NCBI RefSeq assembly: GCF_001680005.1
Contig: NC_033563.1
Span: 310,001 to 374,000, forward strand
Length of the DNA stretch: 64,000 nucleotides
Source of the DNA: Plasmodium coatneyi
Taxonomy: Eukaryota; Apicomplexa; Aconoidasida; Haemosporida; Plasmodiidae
Reading direction: 5' to 3'
The position numbers and the translations under genes are program-made. How positions within the stretch are numbered: the stretch's first letter is position 1; every line of letters starts with the position of its first letter. The notes below the pieces were generated by a model. The model searched no databases and was not told where the DNA came from. It was given only the letters and a program-made list of their open reading frames with translations. Below are positions 1-12,400 of the stretch, piece after piece.

Positions 1-39
1 GCCTCGACGTACGAATCCATTGGTTTCACCTGGAGTGGC

Positions 40-177
40 CTAATTTGCTAGGATCCCTTTCTGCACGTTCCTGTTAATCCAGGCCACTCCTTCAATGTGA
101 CCCACGTTTCGCGCTGACCTCCTTAACTTGATCAACCGAACGTTGCGGTAGGTGCACTCGCACTGATACACTGGCAT
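40..177 (-). CDS. Possible small or terminal exon, unknown
   Basis: From an ATG at 177 the minus strand reads 45 codons to a stop at 40. The peptide begins MPVYQCECTYRNV and is rich in Arg, Asn and Cys, which looks more like real coding than the polyPhe/polyLys ORFs nearby. The open frame continues upstream of 177 without an ATG until a TTG at 306. A CAG lies just before the Cys codon (TGC GAG) and could be a splice acceptor, so this may be the last exon of a longer gene rather than a complete one. I do not recognise a family, and the window edge prevents following it further. Confidence 0.3.
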   Translation of the reverse strand: MPVYQCECTYRNVRLIKLRRSARNVGHIEGVAWINRNVQKGILAN

Positions 178-306
178 ATGGAGGAACCCCCCTCGATGAC
201 ACAGGATAAGACAAATTTGAAAGAAGGTGTTGTCCTCAGGGGGGTCTTCACAATGACTGGACTGTGCAATGATGTTTACAAGCAGGAGCACATGCAACGC
301 GTACAA

Positions 307-1911
307 TATCGGCAGAAGGCTAATGACAAGGCAAAGTTAGCTCCTTCCGTCCGTCCTCTGCATCGGCAGTGTTCTTTTCTTCCTCTTGGCCGTTTCCCTC
401 CCGCACGATGCTGGGCGAACAGCTTTGCTACTCCTCGGCCGCTGCCCCTGCTATGCATACAACTGCATGAGCACATATAACTCTCACGTACTTTCCTGCG
501 CGAACTTGACTGAACATATGACGCATACGCAGGGAAGGAAATGGTACATAAAAAGGTAAAATATGAATCCTTTTACCAACTTTTCTTTTTCCTCCAAATG
601 TCCCTATTCCGCTGTATATCATGCGGTAAAATATTAATATATGTAACGGAAAAAAAAAAAAACTTCATTTGTTATGTATGCAAATTTTTTTTTTTTTTTT
701 TTTTTACAATTATCGCTTCCCCGTGGAAACCACAATTTTTCATGCGGGAAAAAAAAAAAAAAAAAAATAAATTGGGGCAAAGACTTCTCCTCGTGGAGAA
801 TTCCCCTTTTTCGCGCCAGGGCCGACGCCGAAAAAAAATAACTGCATACATAACGACAAACATGCACAGAGGCACTATTTGCCCATTTGGGGCGGAGCAG
901 TACAAGCTGAAAAAACCGTTCCCCACAAGTTACAATAAGCTGCAACCTCGTGGGCAACGTTTTTTTCTTATCAGCTTCTGCCTGGTCATACCTTGTATAG
1001 AAGAAGCACTGCGAAGTGATTCATGTACGGCGTAGGAACAACCACGCATAAGGCACCCTTTATCAGCAAAAAGAAGAATGGCACTGGGGAACGCTTAAAA
1101 TGAGGCTTCTATGCCCCCTTCAGCCGAGGCGCCCCCCCTGGGTGGTAGTACATTAAATTGAACGTTCCGACTGGAGGGTGAAAATTGGTAGCATCCCCGA
1201 TCAGCAGCAGCATATGGGCCCCTCACGCGATACAGCTTAAACCTTAATGCACGTATTCTATCCGCTCATAACACTCTACTGCGGAGGGGCGCCTTACCGA
1301 TCGCAGCGTGCATATATATCTGCTCATGTGGGCTTGTTTTTAAGGGTCGCCCTTTCGGAATGCTATTTCACCGCACTGGGGGAAAAAGGCCATCCCTTGC
1401 ACGGCGATTCAAATTTAAATGGGCGCATATTAACATATTCATATATATACTAAAATTGCACTTACCCATTCGGTATATCTTGCATTTCCCTTACATGGCA
1501 AATAAAAAAAAAAAAAAAAATATATCTTCTTTTTCCCACTTATTGAACTCCCCCCCTTTCGGTAGCATTCCATTTTGTGGCTCCAAAAGGGGAAAATGGA
1601 ATAAAAAAAAGATCCATCACAACAATACATGTCCACGGCGAAGTAAAATCGGAGGGAGACTGTGGAGGACCGCACTAAGACGCCAGGAATGTATTTCTTT
1701 CCAAAATGGCACATCATAAGGAGGAAAAAAAAAATAGAATAAAATAAAATAAAAAACAGACCCCCCGGTGTTATCTCAAGGCGGGGTTCCACACACGGTG
1801 TATATATGTGCATATATACATACATGCATACGTAGGTTCGTATTTATGTGCATACGTGTCCTTCCATTTGCATGACTCCTACACAACTGCACAACCGAAG
1901 GATGACGCAGG
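307..1911. other. Intergenic, homopolymer-rich
   Basis: I see no gene. The stretch holds T and A runs, for example T21 at 685-705, A19 at 749-767 and A17 near 1503-1520, plus TATATA-type sequence near 1800-1830. ORFs here read through the runs as polyPhe or polyLys and are not credible. The 3' part probably contains the promoter and 5' UTR of the gene starting at 1912. Confidence 0.6.
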
Positions 1912-2744
1912 ATGGCGTTCAGGTTTAAGCGGGAAGGCTGCTATAGCAAAAACAGGCTGAGCGAGCTCTTCCGCAAAAACCAAACCTTCGTCAACCAGCT
2001 CATGTACGATGTGACGGCCTTCCACTACGAGAACTACATGAAAAATAAAATTCGCCAGAGCATAATGAACAACTACAACAGTAAGGAGGAAATGCCAATA
2101 GGGGCAATGGGCAATGAACAATGGAGCGAAGGGGCTAAAGCGACAGTGAATGTCGCTATAGACGTGTGTGCAACTTCCCTATCCCGTCCATAGCTTTGTG
2201 AGGGACTATTTGGTTAACCCCCCCGACGAGTGTTAAGAGTGGAGCCCTGTCCCATAGACCCATATGCTGTATATATATGTGGCGCATATTTTCTCGCCCC
2301 AATTTGACCACTGACTCAATCTTCTCCATCCCGCAGACATTGAAAAAATACAGTCCATGCTAAGCTTGATAAATGGCGATAAGGAAAATGCCTTCAAAAT
2401 TAAAACTGGTATGTTCTACGCGATGGCCGCAACAGAGGACGTACTCGCTGGAGTTGCTGCATGTGACCAACAACGTATCAACAATGATACATACTGCTCC
2501 CTATAACATGCTTCCGTTTTCCAACCCCTTATTTGCATCCCCCCTAGGACACTTCTTCTTCCGCACCGGAGTGCCAGTTATAACGCCGCACATCCAGCAG
2601 ACCAACGAGTTCGCAGAAAACAACAACTACGTGCACAATTTTAAAACCATCAAAAAAAAGTACCTCAAAGATGCTTACGATTCGTACAAACACAAAATTG
2701 GCGGTACCGACCCCTCCGTTCCCGTTTTCTACAAGCATAAGTGA
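1912..2744 (+). CDS. Conserved Plasmodium protein, 145 aa, three exons
   Basis: Three exons join in frame: 1912-2080, 2337-2408 and 2548-2744. The donors are GTAAGG and GTATGT and the acceptors are GCAG and CTAG. The product begins MAFRFKREGCYSKNR and ends VPVFYKHK. It is basic and aromatic-rich, with no signal peptide and no membrane segment. The splice model is supported by phase agreement at both junctions and by even, non-repetitive composition across exons. I do not recognise a domain. The basic N-terminus could be a mitochondrial leader, but that is only a guess. Its 3' end faces the 3' end of the giant DOP1 gene, so the two are convergent. Confidence 0.75.
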
Positions 2745-3460
2745 GAACGGTATGTAACTGTTTGCAAAAAAAAAAAAAAAAAAAAATGTGCGCTGATTGA
2801 GATGACGTAGCTAGTATAGTAGCTAGCCAAAATGTCATTATTCTGTGAGAAAAAAAAAAAAAAATTCCAAAAATGCCTGAACAGGTCATACAATTTGGAA
2901 ATTTCTTTTGCGCACCGGAGGGGAAGACTGAGAATGTGACATACAAATATGGATAGAAGGAAAGACATTCGAACGATTGGCCCACTTGTGTAGAATAACT
3001 TCTTTTTCCACATATTTGTGTACAACCCCTTCGCGCTTTTTCTCCTCCATTTTTTTGTGTTACCTCGTCGTTTTCATTGCTCCCTGAACTTATCCCGATC
3101 ACCCCAGATGGGTGAAAAGAAGCAACGTAAACACCTTTTGCATTTACTCATTTTTGCAAGTTCCGCACCTTTGTTCGGTGGGAGAACGGACAGGAAAGAG
3201 TTATAATAAATGCACATCACGCATGCAATGCGGGAAAATCAAAAGGGGAAAAAAAAAAAAAACGGATAAGCTATTAAACATGGATGAGCGCCGATGCCGG
3301 TGGACACGCGCTTAACGGTACAGTTGTGCAATGGAGAGGGGAGTAACAAACGATGGAGGGATAACAAATGAACAGTGGTCACCATCCCCGAGGGGGGTTG
3401 CAAACACGTACGGGGGAAAAAAAAAGGCACACTGCTACACGTAGCTCATTTCCAACATTT
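2745..3460. other. Convergent 3' intergenic region
   Basis: No gene is seen. The region contains A runs at about 2766-2786 and 2851-2864. Between them lies a TAGCTAG-bearing segment (about 2809-2831) like others seen next to homopolymers in this window. It separates two convergent genes and probably carries both 3' UTRs. Confidence 0.6.
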
Positions 3461-6400
3461 CTACCTCATGAGAAAGTCGGCGTACACCTGGTTGAGGTCC
3501 ACTTCCAAAAACAAATCGTTGATGTCGTTCTCCACGGAGTTCAACTCTTTGAGCAGAATGAAGGTCTCGTCCTTGGGCTTCTTCATAGAATATTTGTAAA
3601 AATTTAATTTAATTTTTTTGGACAGGTATACCAAAATGAGGGGGATATTCTTGCACGAGTGGACGGAAACTTTTTTTTTTTTTTTTTTTTTCTTCTTTCC
3701 CAACTCGTTCATGTCGTAATTAGGCAAACAATGCACATGGTTCCACTTGTCATTTGCCATGCTGTATATATCATCCGAGGACATCTCTTCATCATTGTCC
3801 CCATTTGGCATGAGGTGAGAAAGATGTGTGACATCGTTGGAGCTGCTGTTGCTAACGTCAGGGTCATCTGAAGAATCGGACAAAATTGCACCCATATCTT
3901 TGGAAAAATTATTGGAGAAATTACTCCTTACGGAATTCACAGAGGAGCTACTTAAGTTATTTTCACATGAGGAATATCCTGAGAGCTGATTCTTCTTGCT
4001 GATTATGTACTCACTTAGGTAGTTGTCACAGTAGTAGAGGTTCTTCTTTACATTGTTGGAATAGCCACTTTGGAGATCTCCCTCTTCATTTTCCATCTCG
4101 TCGAGGAATCCGACCGTAGGGTCGTTCGCCTGGTTATTTCTGCTACTATGAACAGGGGGCGGCGGGGTTGTACTTCTCAGACTTCCCTCTCCAGTAACCG
4201 TAATCGCCTCGTTCGCACTATTCGCGTCACCACCTCCGTCGGTACCCAATTTATGCTTCTTGTTAGTAGTTGCAGGAGTGTATAGCTTTTCAATAATGTC
4301 TAGAAAGGCAACAAATTTCCCCTCCTCCGTTTTTGCCTTATTTTGCAAAGCGGTGTTCTTTATAATGTGAGTAGGCGACATGGTGCTTCCTTTGTTAAAC
4401 GGGTCTTCCTCCTGATTGGCGTTCAACAGGATGGTGATTATATCGTCCTCCTCCCCATCGTTCAATACATTCTTTTTGGGTGTTCTTCCGTCCTGTTGGA
4501 AAGTAACTCCCTGAACGCAATGCTCATTTTCTACTAGGTCGTTCTCCATTTTGCTTCCAAAGGTGGGGGGGTCCACCAGCGTGTTTCCTCCCCCTATGCC
4601 ATGCATGTGCACACCAGGGTGGAGACCTGGCAGAGGGGCACCACCTGCACTAATCCCCCCAATTTGGTAAAGGTCTTTAGTCCCCCCCCTGGTGTAGTTG
4701 CCCATATCCCTGTGCGCCGAAAAGGAGTTCCTCTTTATCGAAATGTCCTTGAAGAAAATCCACGAGTAAAAATTAATAAAGCTAACATTGCGTTTTACCA
4801 AAATGTTGATGATAATGAGAAGGGTCTTTAGAAGAGAAAGCACATCTGCATTGTTGCACGAATTGAAGTCGTAAATATAATTGTCCTCATCCTTGTCTAC
4901 ATTTTTTATGTCCTCCACGGTAATTTTATACTTCATCCGCTCTACATGGTAAATCTGCAGAATCAGCGAGATGAACGTTGGGATGATAATATATATTTCA
5001 TTCTCGTCATTCTTAATAATGATGGTGCAAATTAGAATTAATATTTCTCGGTACAACTTCAAGTCGGTGCAGAATTTTAGATACTCCGAAATGTTCTCTG
5101 CAATTTTTGGAAGGTGCGCTAGGTAGAAATTTCGATTCCCTGCTAAAATGATTAGCGATAATTTGTTAATATAGTTAATCCTTGAATTTATTATGTTGAA
5201 CTTGAGGGAGAAAATGCTGCTCGTGGGGACTAACAACAGCTCATCTATGTTCGACTCGTTCAGCTTTTTGAAAATACTTGCCAAGGCTTTGAAGCAGCGT
5301 ATATCAACATTCGTAATGTATGCATATAAATCGAAGGTAATTTTCTTTATATAGTACTTGCAGTTGTAATTGTAATCGATCAACAGGTTCATGATTAGCA
5401 AAAAGGAGTAGCGGAAGAACACATTCTGCAAACTGTTGTTATAAATGAGGGAAAGGTACTTGTTGAAATTTTCGTAAAACAGGTTGACCGACGATTCGCA
5501 GATATAGCTCTTCATCTGATTGGCGCTGCTTGCATTACCACTTTGGTTGTTTCCACTGGTGTGGTTGTTACTGTGTGAGGTGGTGTGAATAGCGGCATTG
5601 CCAGTACCGTGCGTTGTGCCGTGATTGGCACTATTACCACTTGCTGTGCCATCCCCCGAGGTAGTGTTATTCACCACGACATGATAAAAGCAAAGAAGGA
5701 GAAAGGACAACGCGTTGATCGCAGCTATTTCGGAATAATCATTAATGTTAAAATTTTTCTCTATAAGCTTCAAATTCTTGACGTAGTAACATTTTGCGTT
5801 TTTTTTTTTTTTTTTTGAAAAAATTATTACTTATGAAATAATCCTGAATGACGTAATGAATGTTAAAGGGAAGGACAAAACTGGGAAGAGGCGTCTGCAC
5901 GTTATAATTATTTTTCACATTCTTGGAATAGTAACTGTAAAGAGAAATCTGTATCAATATGCTTATCTGCTCAAGTATTATTTTCTTCTGCAGTTTATCA
6001 TTAAATACGTACTGATGATTATTTTCGATTACAAACAGAATGTACAAAAACCAAAGGCTGCTCATAATATTTTGAGACGTCTGCGTAATCTTCTTTATCA
6101 GTGAAAACATAAAATCGATAAAGCAGTTGATAATTCTCTTGGTCAGTGTGCAAATGTTCAAATAAATGTGAAAAACAAAATACATAAACTCATTTATGTT
6201 AATTTTTGTCTTATATTTCTCATAATAATTCAACAAATCGTCCAAAATTTTCACCAATATATCGTCGTGAAATTCTGTCAGTAGAGTTAGCGAAAATGAT
6301 AATTTTTTTTTTTCGATAAATTCACCTGACTCGTTCATAACAATCATACTTTTTTTCATCGAGCTTTTTCCAAACTTTCCAATAAAATTAAATTTTTTTA

Positions 6401-9400
6401 ACAATTTTTTCTCCCTCCTAAAATACTCTCTTATTCTTTCCTTCTTTATTTTCTTTTTCCCACTAGTTGTGTTCATGTTTGCCCGTCCCATGATCGCTCC
6501 GTTATCGTCAACAAAATGGTCCACGTGCTCTTGGATAATTTTCTGCTCATCGTGGTCACTATCGCTGTCGCTGTCGTCGAAGTAGCTATCGTGGTCATTC
6601 CCCTCCCATTGGTAATCGTTATAGTCGTCCTTTTCGTAGTCGTTTTCGCTGTCATCATTATTATCATCATCGTCGTCCTCATCATCCTCATCGTCATACT
6701 CGTCGTCACCCCCGTCGATATGATGACCGTTGCCCATGCGCGCCACCCTCATGACGCTCTTCAGAAAGCGGTCCCTGTTCCTGTGTTCATGTGTGGAGGA
6801 AGCCGTGTCGTCATCCGACTCCTCCTCCTTCTCCTGATTGTACTCCTTCCTCTTCGAGATGTACTCCTTAAATAAGGTGTAAAGGCTATCTATAAAGAGG
6901 AAATCGCTCCTCGTCACGAAGTAAAGCAATTTATTTATCGAAATTATGTTCCGTAGGCACACCTTCAGGAGGAGTATCTTCTTGTTTCTCTTCGACCCTT
7001 CGTTTGAAATGCCGTTGCTTTTTAGCTTCCCCCTGTATAAGAAAGTATGTTCCATTCGGTTGGACAAGGCTAACGTACTGTCGTCAGTCTTCGTAAACGT
7101 GTTGTTATCACTCTGTGCGTTGAAGTTGAAATCCTTCGCCAGAGAAGTCACTCCAGCCAAGGCGGGTGCTGCTGCTCCGGTGGTCATTCCTGCAGGGCCG
7201 GTCTCCATTCCCACATCACCCACCATACTAGCTAACTGATTGCTGTTAAACGGATCGCTCTTCAAATCGTGCATCTGCTGAGGGGGAAGATCCCCTCCTT
7301 GTATGTCGCTTCGTAGAAGGCCTACTCCTGGACTGACCCCTCCGATGTTACCTCCTCTTTGCTGACTTCCCCCCATTACCAGTGCATCCCCATGCATTGG
7401 CATCGTGCCACCCATTTGCATCTTCTCATTTTCATACCCAACGGTTCCGTAGTACGCGCTTGGATAGGCCCCCCCCACCACGGCGTTATTTAAATTGTCT
7501 CCCTTCCCGTATATTCCTTGACTCACCACGTCGTTCTGTTTATTTAAATTTTCCCTATAAATATACTTCCCGTTCGGGTATGTGCCCCCTGGGAAGGCAA
7601 AACTTCCATTGTCCCCTCCGTAATTCTGCACCAGGTAATCGCTGCCTGAAATTAGCTGCTCGTTGCCACTTACCAAGTTTTGGGCACCTGTAAAGGTTCC
7701 TTCACCCCGAACAGGGGCAACGTTCCCCACGCCGAGGCTTTCCATGCTAAGGGGTTCCCCCCCACCTAGATGCTCTACGCCAAGATTTTCTACATTCAAC
7801 TGTCCCATGTTCCCATTCGGAATAGTTGGTGACACCCTTCCGTAGGGATAGTTCCCTCCAGCGTACTGCTCGTAGGATGAACCCCCTTGAACATTCGACG
7901 TTAAGTTGCTGCCTAGTGCATCCATCCGAGCTGCCTTATCGAACGATGCATTCATCACTGAATCCATTGCTGCATCTGTTTCTACATTCATACGGAGTGC
8001 CCTATCCACCGTGCTACCAATCAGCATTTCTTCCTCCATGAATGCGTCTTGATTCATTCGAATGGCTTCCTCGGCGCGTTCCGCACTGCTCATACGACGC
8101 ACATCGGAGGAGTCCCCCCCTGCATGGTCCCTGTTCATGGATGCGTGTTTGACAGGACTGCCTGCACGTGCGAAAGTACCTCCTCCCTGAACAAACACGT
8201 TGGAAAACACACCACTATCGTTGTTGCTGGTGTTAAGGGGGTCCACAGTCCCACCAACCGGGTCGATCGTTCCACTAACGGCGCCAGATACAACTGGAGC
8301 ACCATTCTCATTATACATACTTCCATTATTATTGTAGACGCTGCTATTATTGTTGTAGACGCTGCTGCTGTTGTTGTTGTAATGGCTGCTGTTCGGGGGG
8401 GCATTCCTATCATCCTGCGTCAGGAGGCCTCTATTGTTCCGACAGTACAGTCTGAGCTTCTTCTTCAAGTAGGCATACAAATTGAAGATAACCGAAAACA
8501 GAGTGGAGATATTTTTCTGCTGCATAGTGATAAACTTGTCATCCGTTTTGATCGAAAAGACGGTGCAAAACGCTGCAGTGGAAACCTTCCCTTCGCACAA
8601 GCTGTTTTCAATGTCATCCACGGTGATGTTCCCGTCGTACTCAAATCTGTTCGGAAACTTCAGCTGCGTCTTCAATTCGTCTTTGTAAATTATTTTAAAA
8701 ACTTCACTTAAAAACTCACAAAATTTCATAATAAAAAAAAGATTCTTCCTTTTTTTCTCAGTTTCTGCTTTTATGATGTAGAGGAGGTCTAGGAAGAAGA
8801 CGGTAAGGTAGTACGCCTTCACGTCCTTCTCGACGATGATATTTTCAATGAGATAAATGATCGTTTTTAGTACCTCCTTGTAAATTACCTGTTCATTGAA
8901 GTTGAATAGAATGGTCATGCTTTTCCTGAGGATGCTAAATATGAAGACGTCATTTTTTACAAGCAGGTTATTTCTATTAACCAACTCGTAGTGGTACTTG
9001 CTGGCTAGAATGAACTCCTCATAGTTCGTATGTTTCATCACTTTGCCAAATGTGATGTCCTTTTCCAACACATCACAGGAAAAGACATTCTTATCCGTAT
9101 TGGTCTCATACAGGGGAAGTATATTTTTAATAAAGTTTATGAGCTGGATCTGCAGAATGTAGTACTTTTTCAGGGTGAAGTAAAAGTAGAGAAACAGGAT
9201 GTGGTGAATAATTTGCCTGTAGTAGCTGTTCATAATTTTTACGTAATCCATGTTCCTGTTGTAGCTGTATGCGCAGAAGAATATGTGCGTAATCAGGTTG
9301 ATCACGTCTCTCTTGAACTCCAGCAGCATGCTCTGCTTCAGCAGGTTCTTCTCCTTCTGCGCAGATCCGCCACTAGCGGGGTTGGCCGCGTTAACTGCAT

Positions 9401-12400
9401 CAGTGGGGTTGGCTGCGTTAAAGGCGTCCTCATCATTAACGGCATGGGTATCCTTGTTGATATTGTTCGTGGTGGTCTCCCCCGCACTGGTGCCAATCTC
9501 CCCCACGTTCTCATTTATATATATGATCTTAAGAAACAGCAGGAAAAATACGTCCAGGTAGTTCCTAAAGTAGGACGCACTCATGTTCCCCTCCGTGCAA
9601 ATGTAGCACATTACAATATTCACATTCTTCTCATAATTCTGCAAAGACATCTTCTTCCTCGCGTTGTAAATTTTCTTACTCACCCTGTGTTTGTATAACC
9701 ACAACATGAAGTTTTCAATTCCCATAAAGAAAAAGTTAATGTAGTCAAATTTGCACTTCAATTTTCTGAGGCGCTTCTCATAGTTGTTCTGTGCGTTTAT
9801 ACGGGGATCGCTCAACGTTGCTGCGCTGCTCACGATTGGTAACCCCCCACTGACTACCACCTCCTCATAACTAGCACCACCACCACTAACGCCAGCACCA
9901 CTAACGTTGCCGCAGGATGAGAGTCCCTCCTCTATCTCGTTAATCAAATCAAACATATTTATAATTATGTTGTCAAAAATGTAGGCTAAGTTCTTCTTAT
10001 TACTTTTTATATACTTTATCATGTAAAAATTGATCAGCGTATTTCTCCGACTGTAGAGCTTAAACAGATCATGCGTCAGGTTGTAAAAGTTGGAATGAAT
10101 TATTTGGTACTCACTCGTTTTGTTATTCAGGATAAACTGCAGAATGACCCTCACGTTTATTGTTAACTCGTAGCTATCCTTGCATTTCAGCGAATCCCTC
10201 AGAATCTTCAGGCAGTACATATTGTCGCAGAAGAAGTATAAATTATTTATGTCGAAAAATATTTTTATGAATTTTTTATTTTTCCTTAACACCTTAATGT
10301 AGTGGAAGATGCATTTAACAATTTTGTTCGCGTAGACTAGTACCCCCTCCATGAAGGCTCTACTGAAGAGCAGTTCCTTTTCCATGTTGGCAAAGTGGTT
10401 AAGCAGGTTGTTCCTCCTCTTCCCCTTCATCTCTTCCATAATTTTCATTTCGCTGCACTCTCCCTGTTGGTTCAATTGGTTTTTTACCTGATTTTCCATC
10501 ACGTCACTTACACCTCCCAACTGCTCCTCCTGCTGAACTTTTCCCCCCTTCCTCTTCCCGTAGTACATCCTGCCGGTACACAACGGACTACCTACCTCCG
10601 CATGTTCTACCTGTCCCCCCTTCGAACTTTTAAGTAGACCCCTGTTGAAGTTTATCCTCACCACGTGCAGGAACAACACGCACCAGAAGTAAAACTTTTC
10701 CTCACTCTCACAGGAGCAGTTCCGCAAAATGTGTCTCAAAAAAAAGTAGCAGCTTCTGTTCACGTGTTCCTTCTCCAACAGGAGGTGATAATTGTAGAAT
10801 AGGAAAATGCCATATTCGTAGTTGTTAGTGAAAAAGTACAACTCGCTGTTCCTCACAATCGCATCGTTCAAGTTGCGCCTCAACTTTCGTCTATACTTTA
10901 GCAGTATGGAGAAAAATCTCTCATCGTTTTCGAGCTTCATCCTGTAGTTGCTGTCGAAGGGGGGTCTCCCCAACTGACCTCTGCTATTACTTGTACCTTC
11001 GTTCAAGGGGGATCTACTATTGACGTGATGAGGGTAGTTCACCTCCCCGTCTGCCCTCTGCAAAGGGGTTACCTTATAAACGCTGCTTGTATTCGACGCG
11101 GATACGGAATTTAGGTCCCCTTCAAACATCTTCTTCTTTACCTTCCTCTTCATATTAAAATCCATTGACGTGTCCGCCATCCGTATTTTCAGTTCCTTCT
11201 CATTGCTGTAGTTATCGTATTTTATTTTACCGTCTGCCGCTTTGTGGTCATCCTCCACCCCGTAGGAGCGCACCTCCCCGGTTTTCTGCATTTTGTTCCT
11301 CTTCTCCTCCACAGGGGGGGAGGTCACCTGGTTCTGCAGGGGGACTTGATTAGATACGCCATACTGGTTACCATACTGGATACCAAACTGGTTACCACAC
11401 TGGTTACCATATACTACACCCCCCCGATGGATAACCCCACGGAAGAAGGCGCTCTCCTTTCCCAGCATCACGAAGCACTTGTTCAGGTAGTAGTTATTGT
11501 AATGCATGACGAAGAAGAAGAAGTAGTAGAGGGAGCTGTGCCGATGGGAGATCACCTCGTGCATGTCGAGAAAGTACCTCTCACTGAGTTCCTTCACGTG
11601 ACTATACTTCCCAAATAGGGAGAGGAATACCATGTTTAAGCGTCTCATCAGTCTCAAAATGGCAATACTGAAGGAGAACAAAAAGTACGTATAAACGTAT
11701 CGATTCATCCTACGTAAGAAGTCTACAAAGTATGTCATTACATTCATAAGATTTGTGAACCGCTTGGTGTACCCATCGACATTCTGCCTGATCATGTTCT
11801 CATAATTCCTCAGGAGGAAGTAAAACGTGCAGAGGAAAATGCTCATGATGTTGTCGAAGCTAATTAGGTTTAACATCAGGACGTTTCTAAAAAAATGCTT
11901 TATCCTCTTATCGCTCCGATTCTTGTAACAGAAGTTCAAAAGGAAGAGGAAAATTTTACCCATGATTTGTCTGTTTATATTTGCATAATCACTATTCTTT
12001 AGGAGAGTGTAAAGAACGTGGGATACGCTCTGACTGCTATCGTGGAATTTGTTCTGCAAAATATCTATGACTGTCTCTACGAAGACTTTATAATTTTCTA
12101 TGTTTATAATTCCTTCTTTGAGGTTCTTCTCGTCGTTGTTTTCGAACAGGTAGAGGTATTTAAATATTCGTCTGTTCAACCCGATGTCCCCCTTTTGCAG
12201 GAGGAAGATGACATTTCGCGCTATTATTTTTTTACTGACCTCGTTGAATAATACGCAGGGGCTGCCGGATGGGTCGACTTCCTCCTTCAGCGCAATAACG
12301 GGGTGACCTGTGTGGGAAGTGTCTACCCCTTCTACATTGCGCCTCTCCAGGTCGACGTCATATCTGACCTTCTTCACGTCGCTCTTGGGGAAGGTTGACG

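Noticed and set aside
541..1035. 164-codon plus-strand frame
   Set aside because: It reads through T and A runs as polyPhe and polyLys, with no gene-like composition.
6516..6875. 119-codon Val/Ile-rich plus-strand frame
   Set aside because: It is the antisense of the Asp-rich tract of DOP1; GAT/GAC repeats read backwards give Val/Ile.
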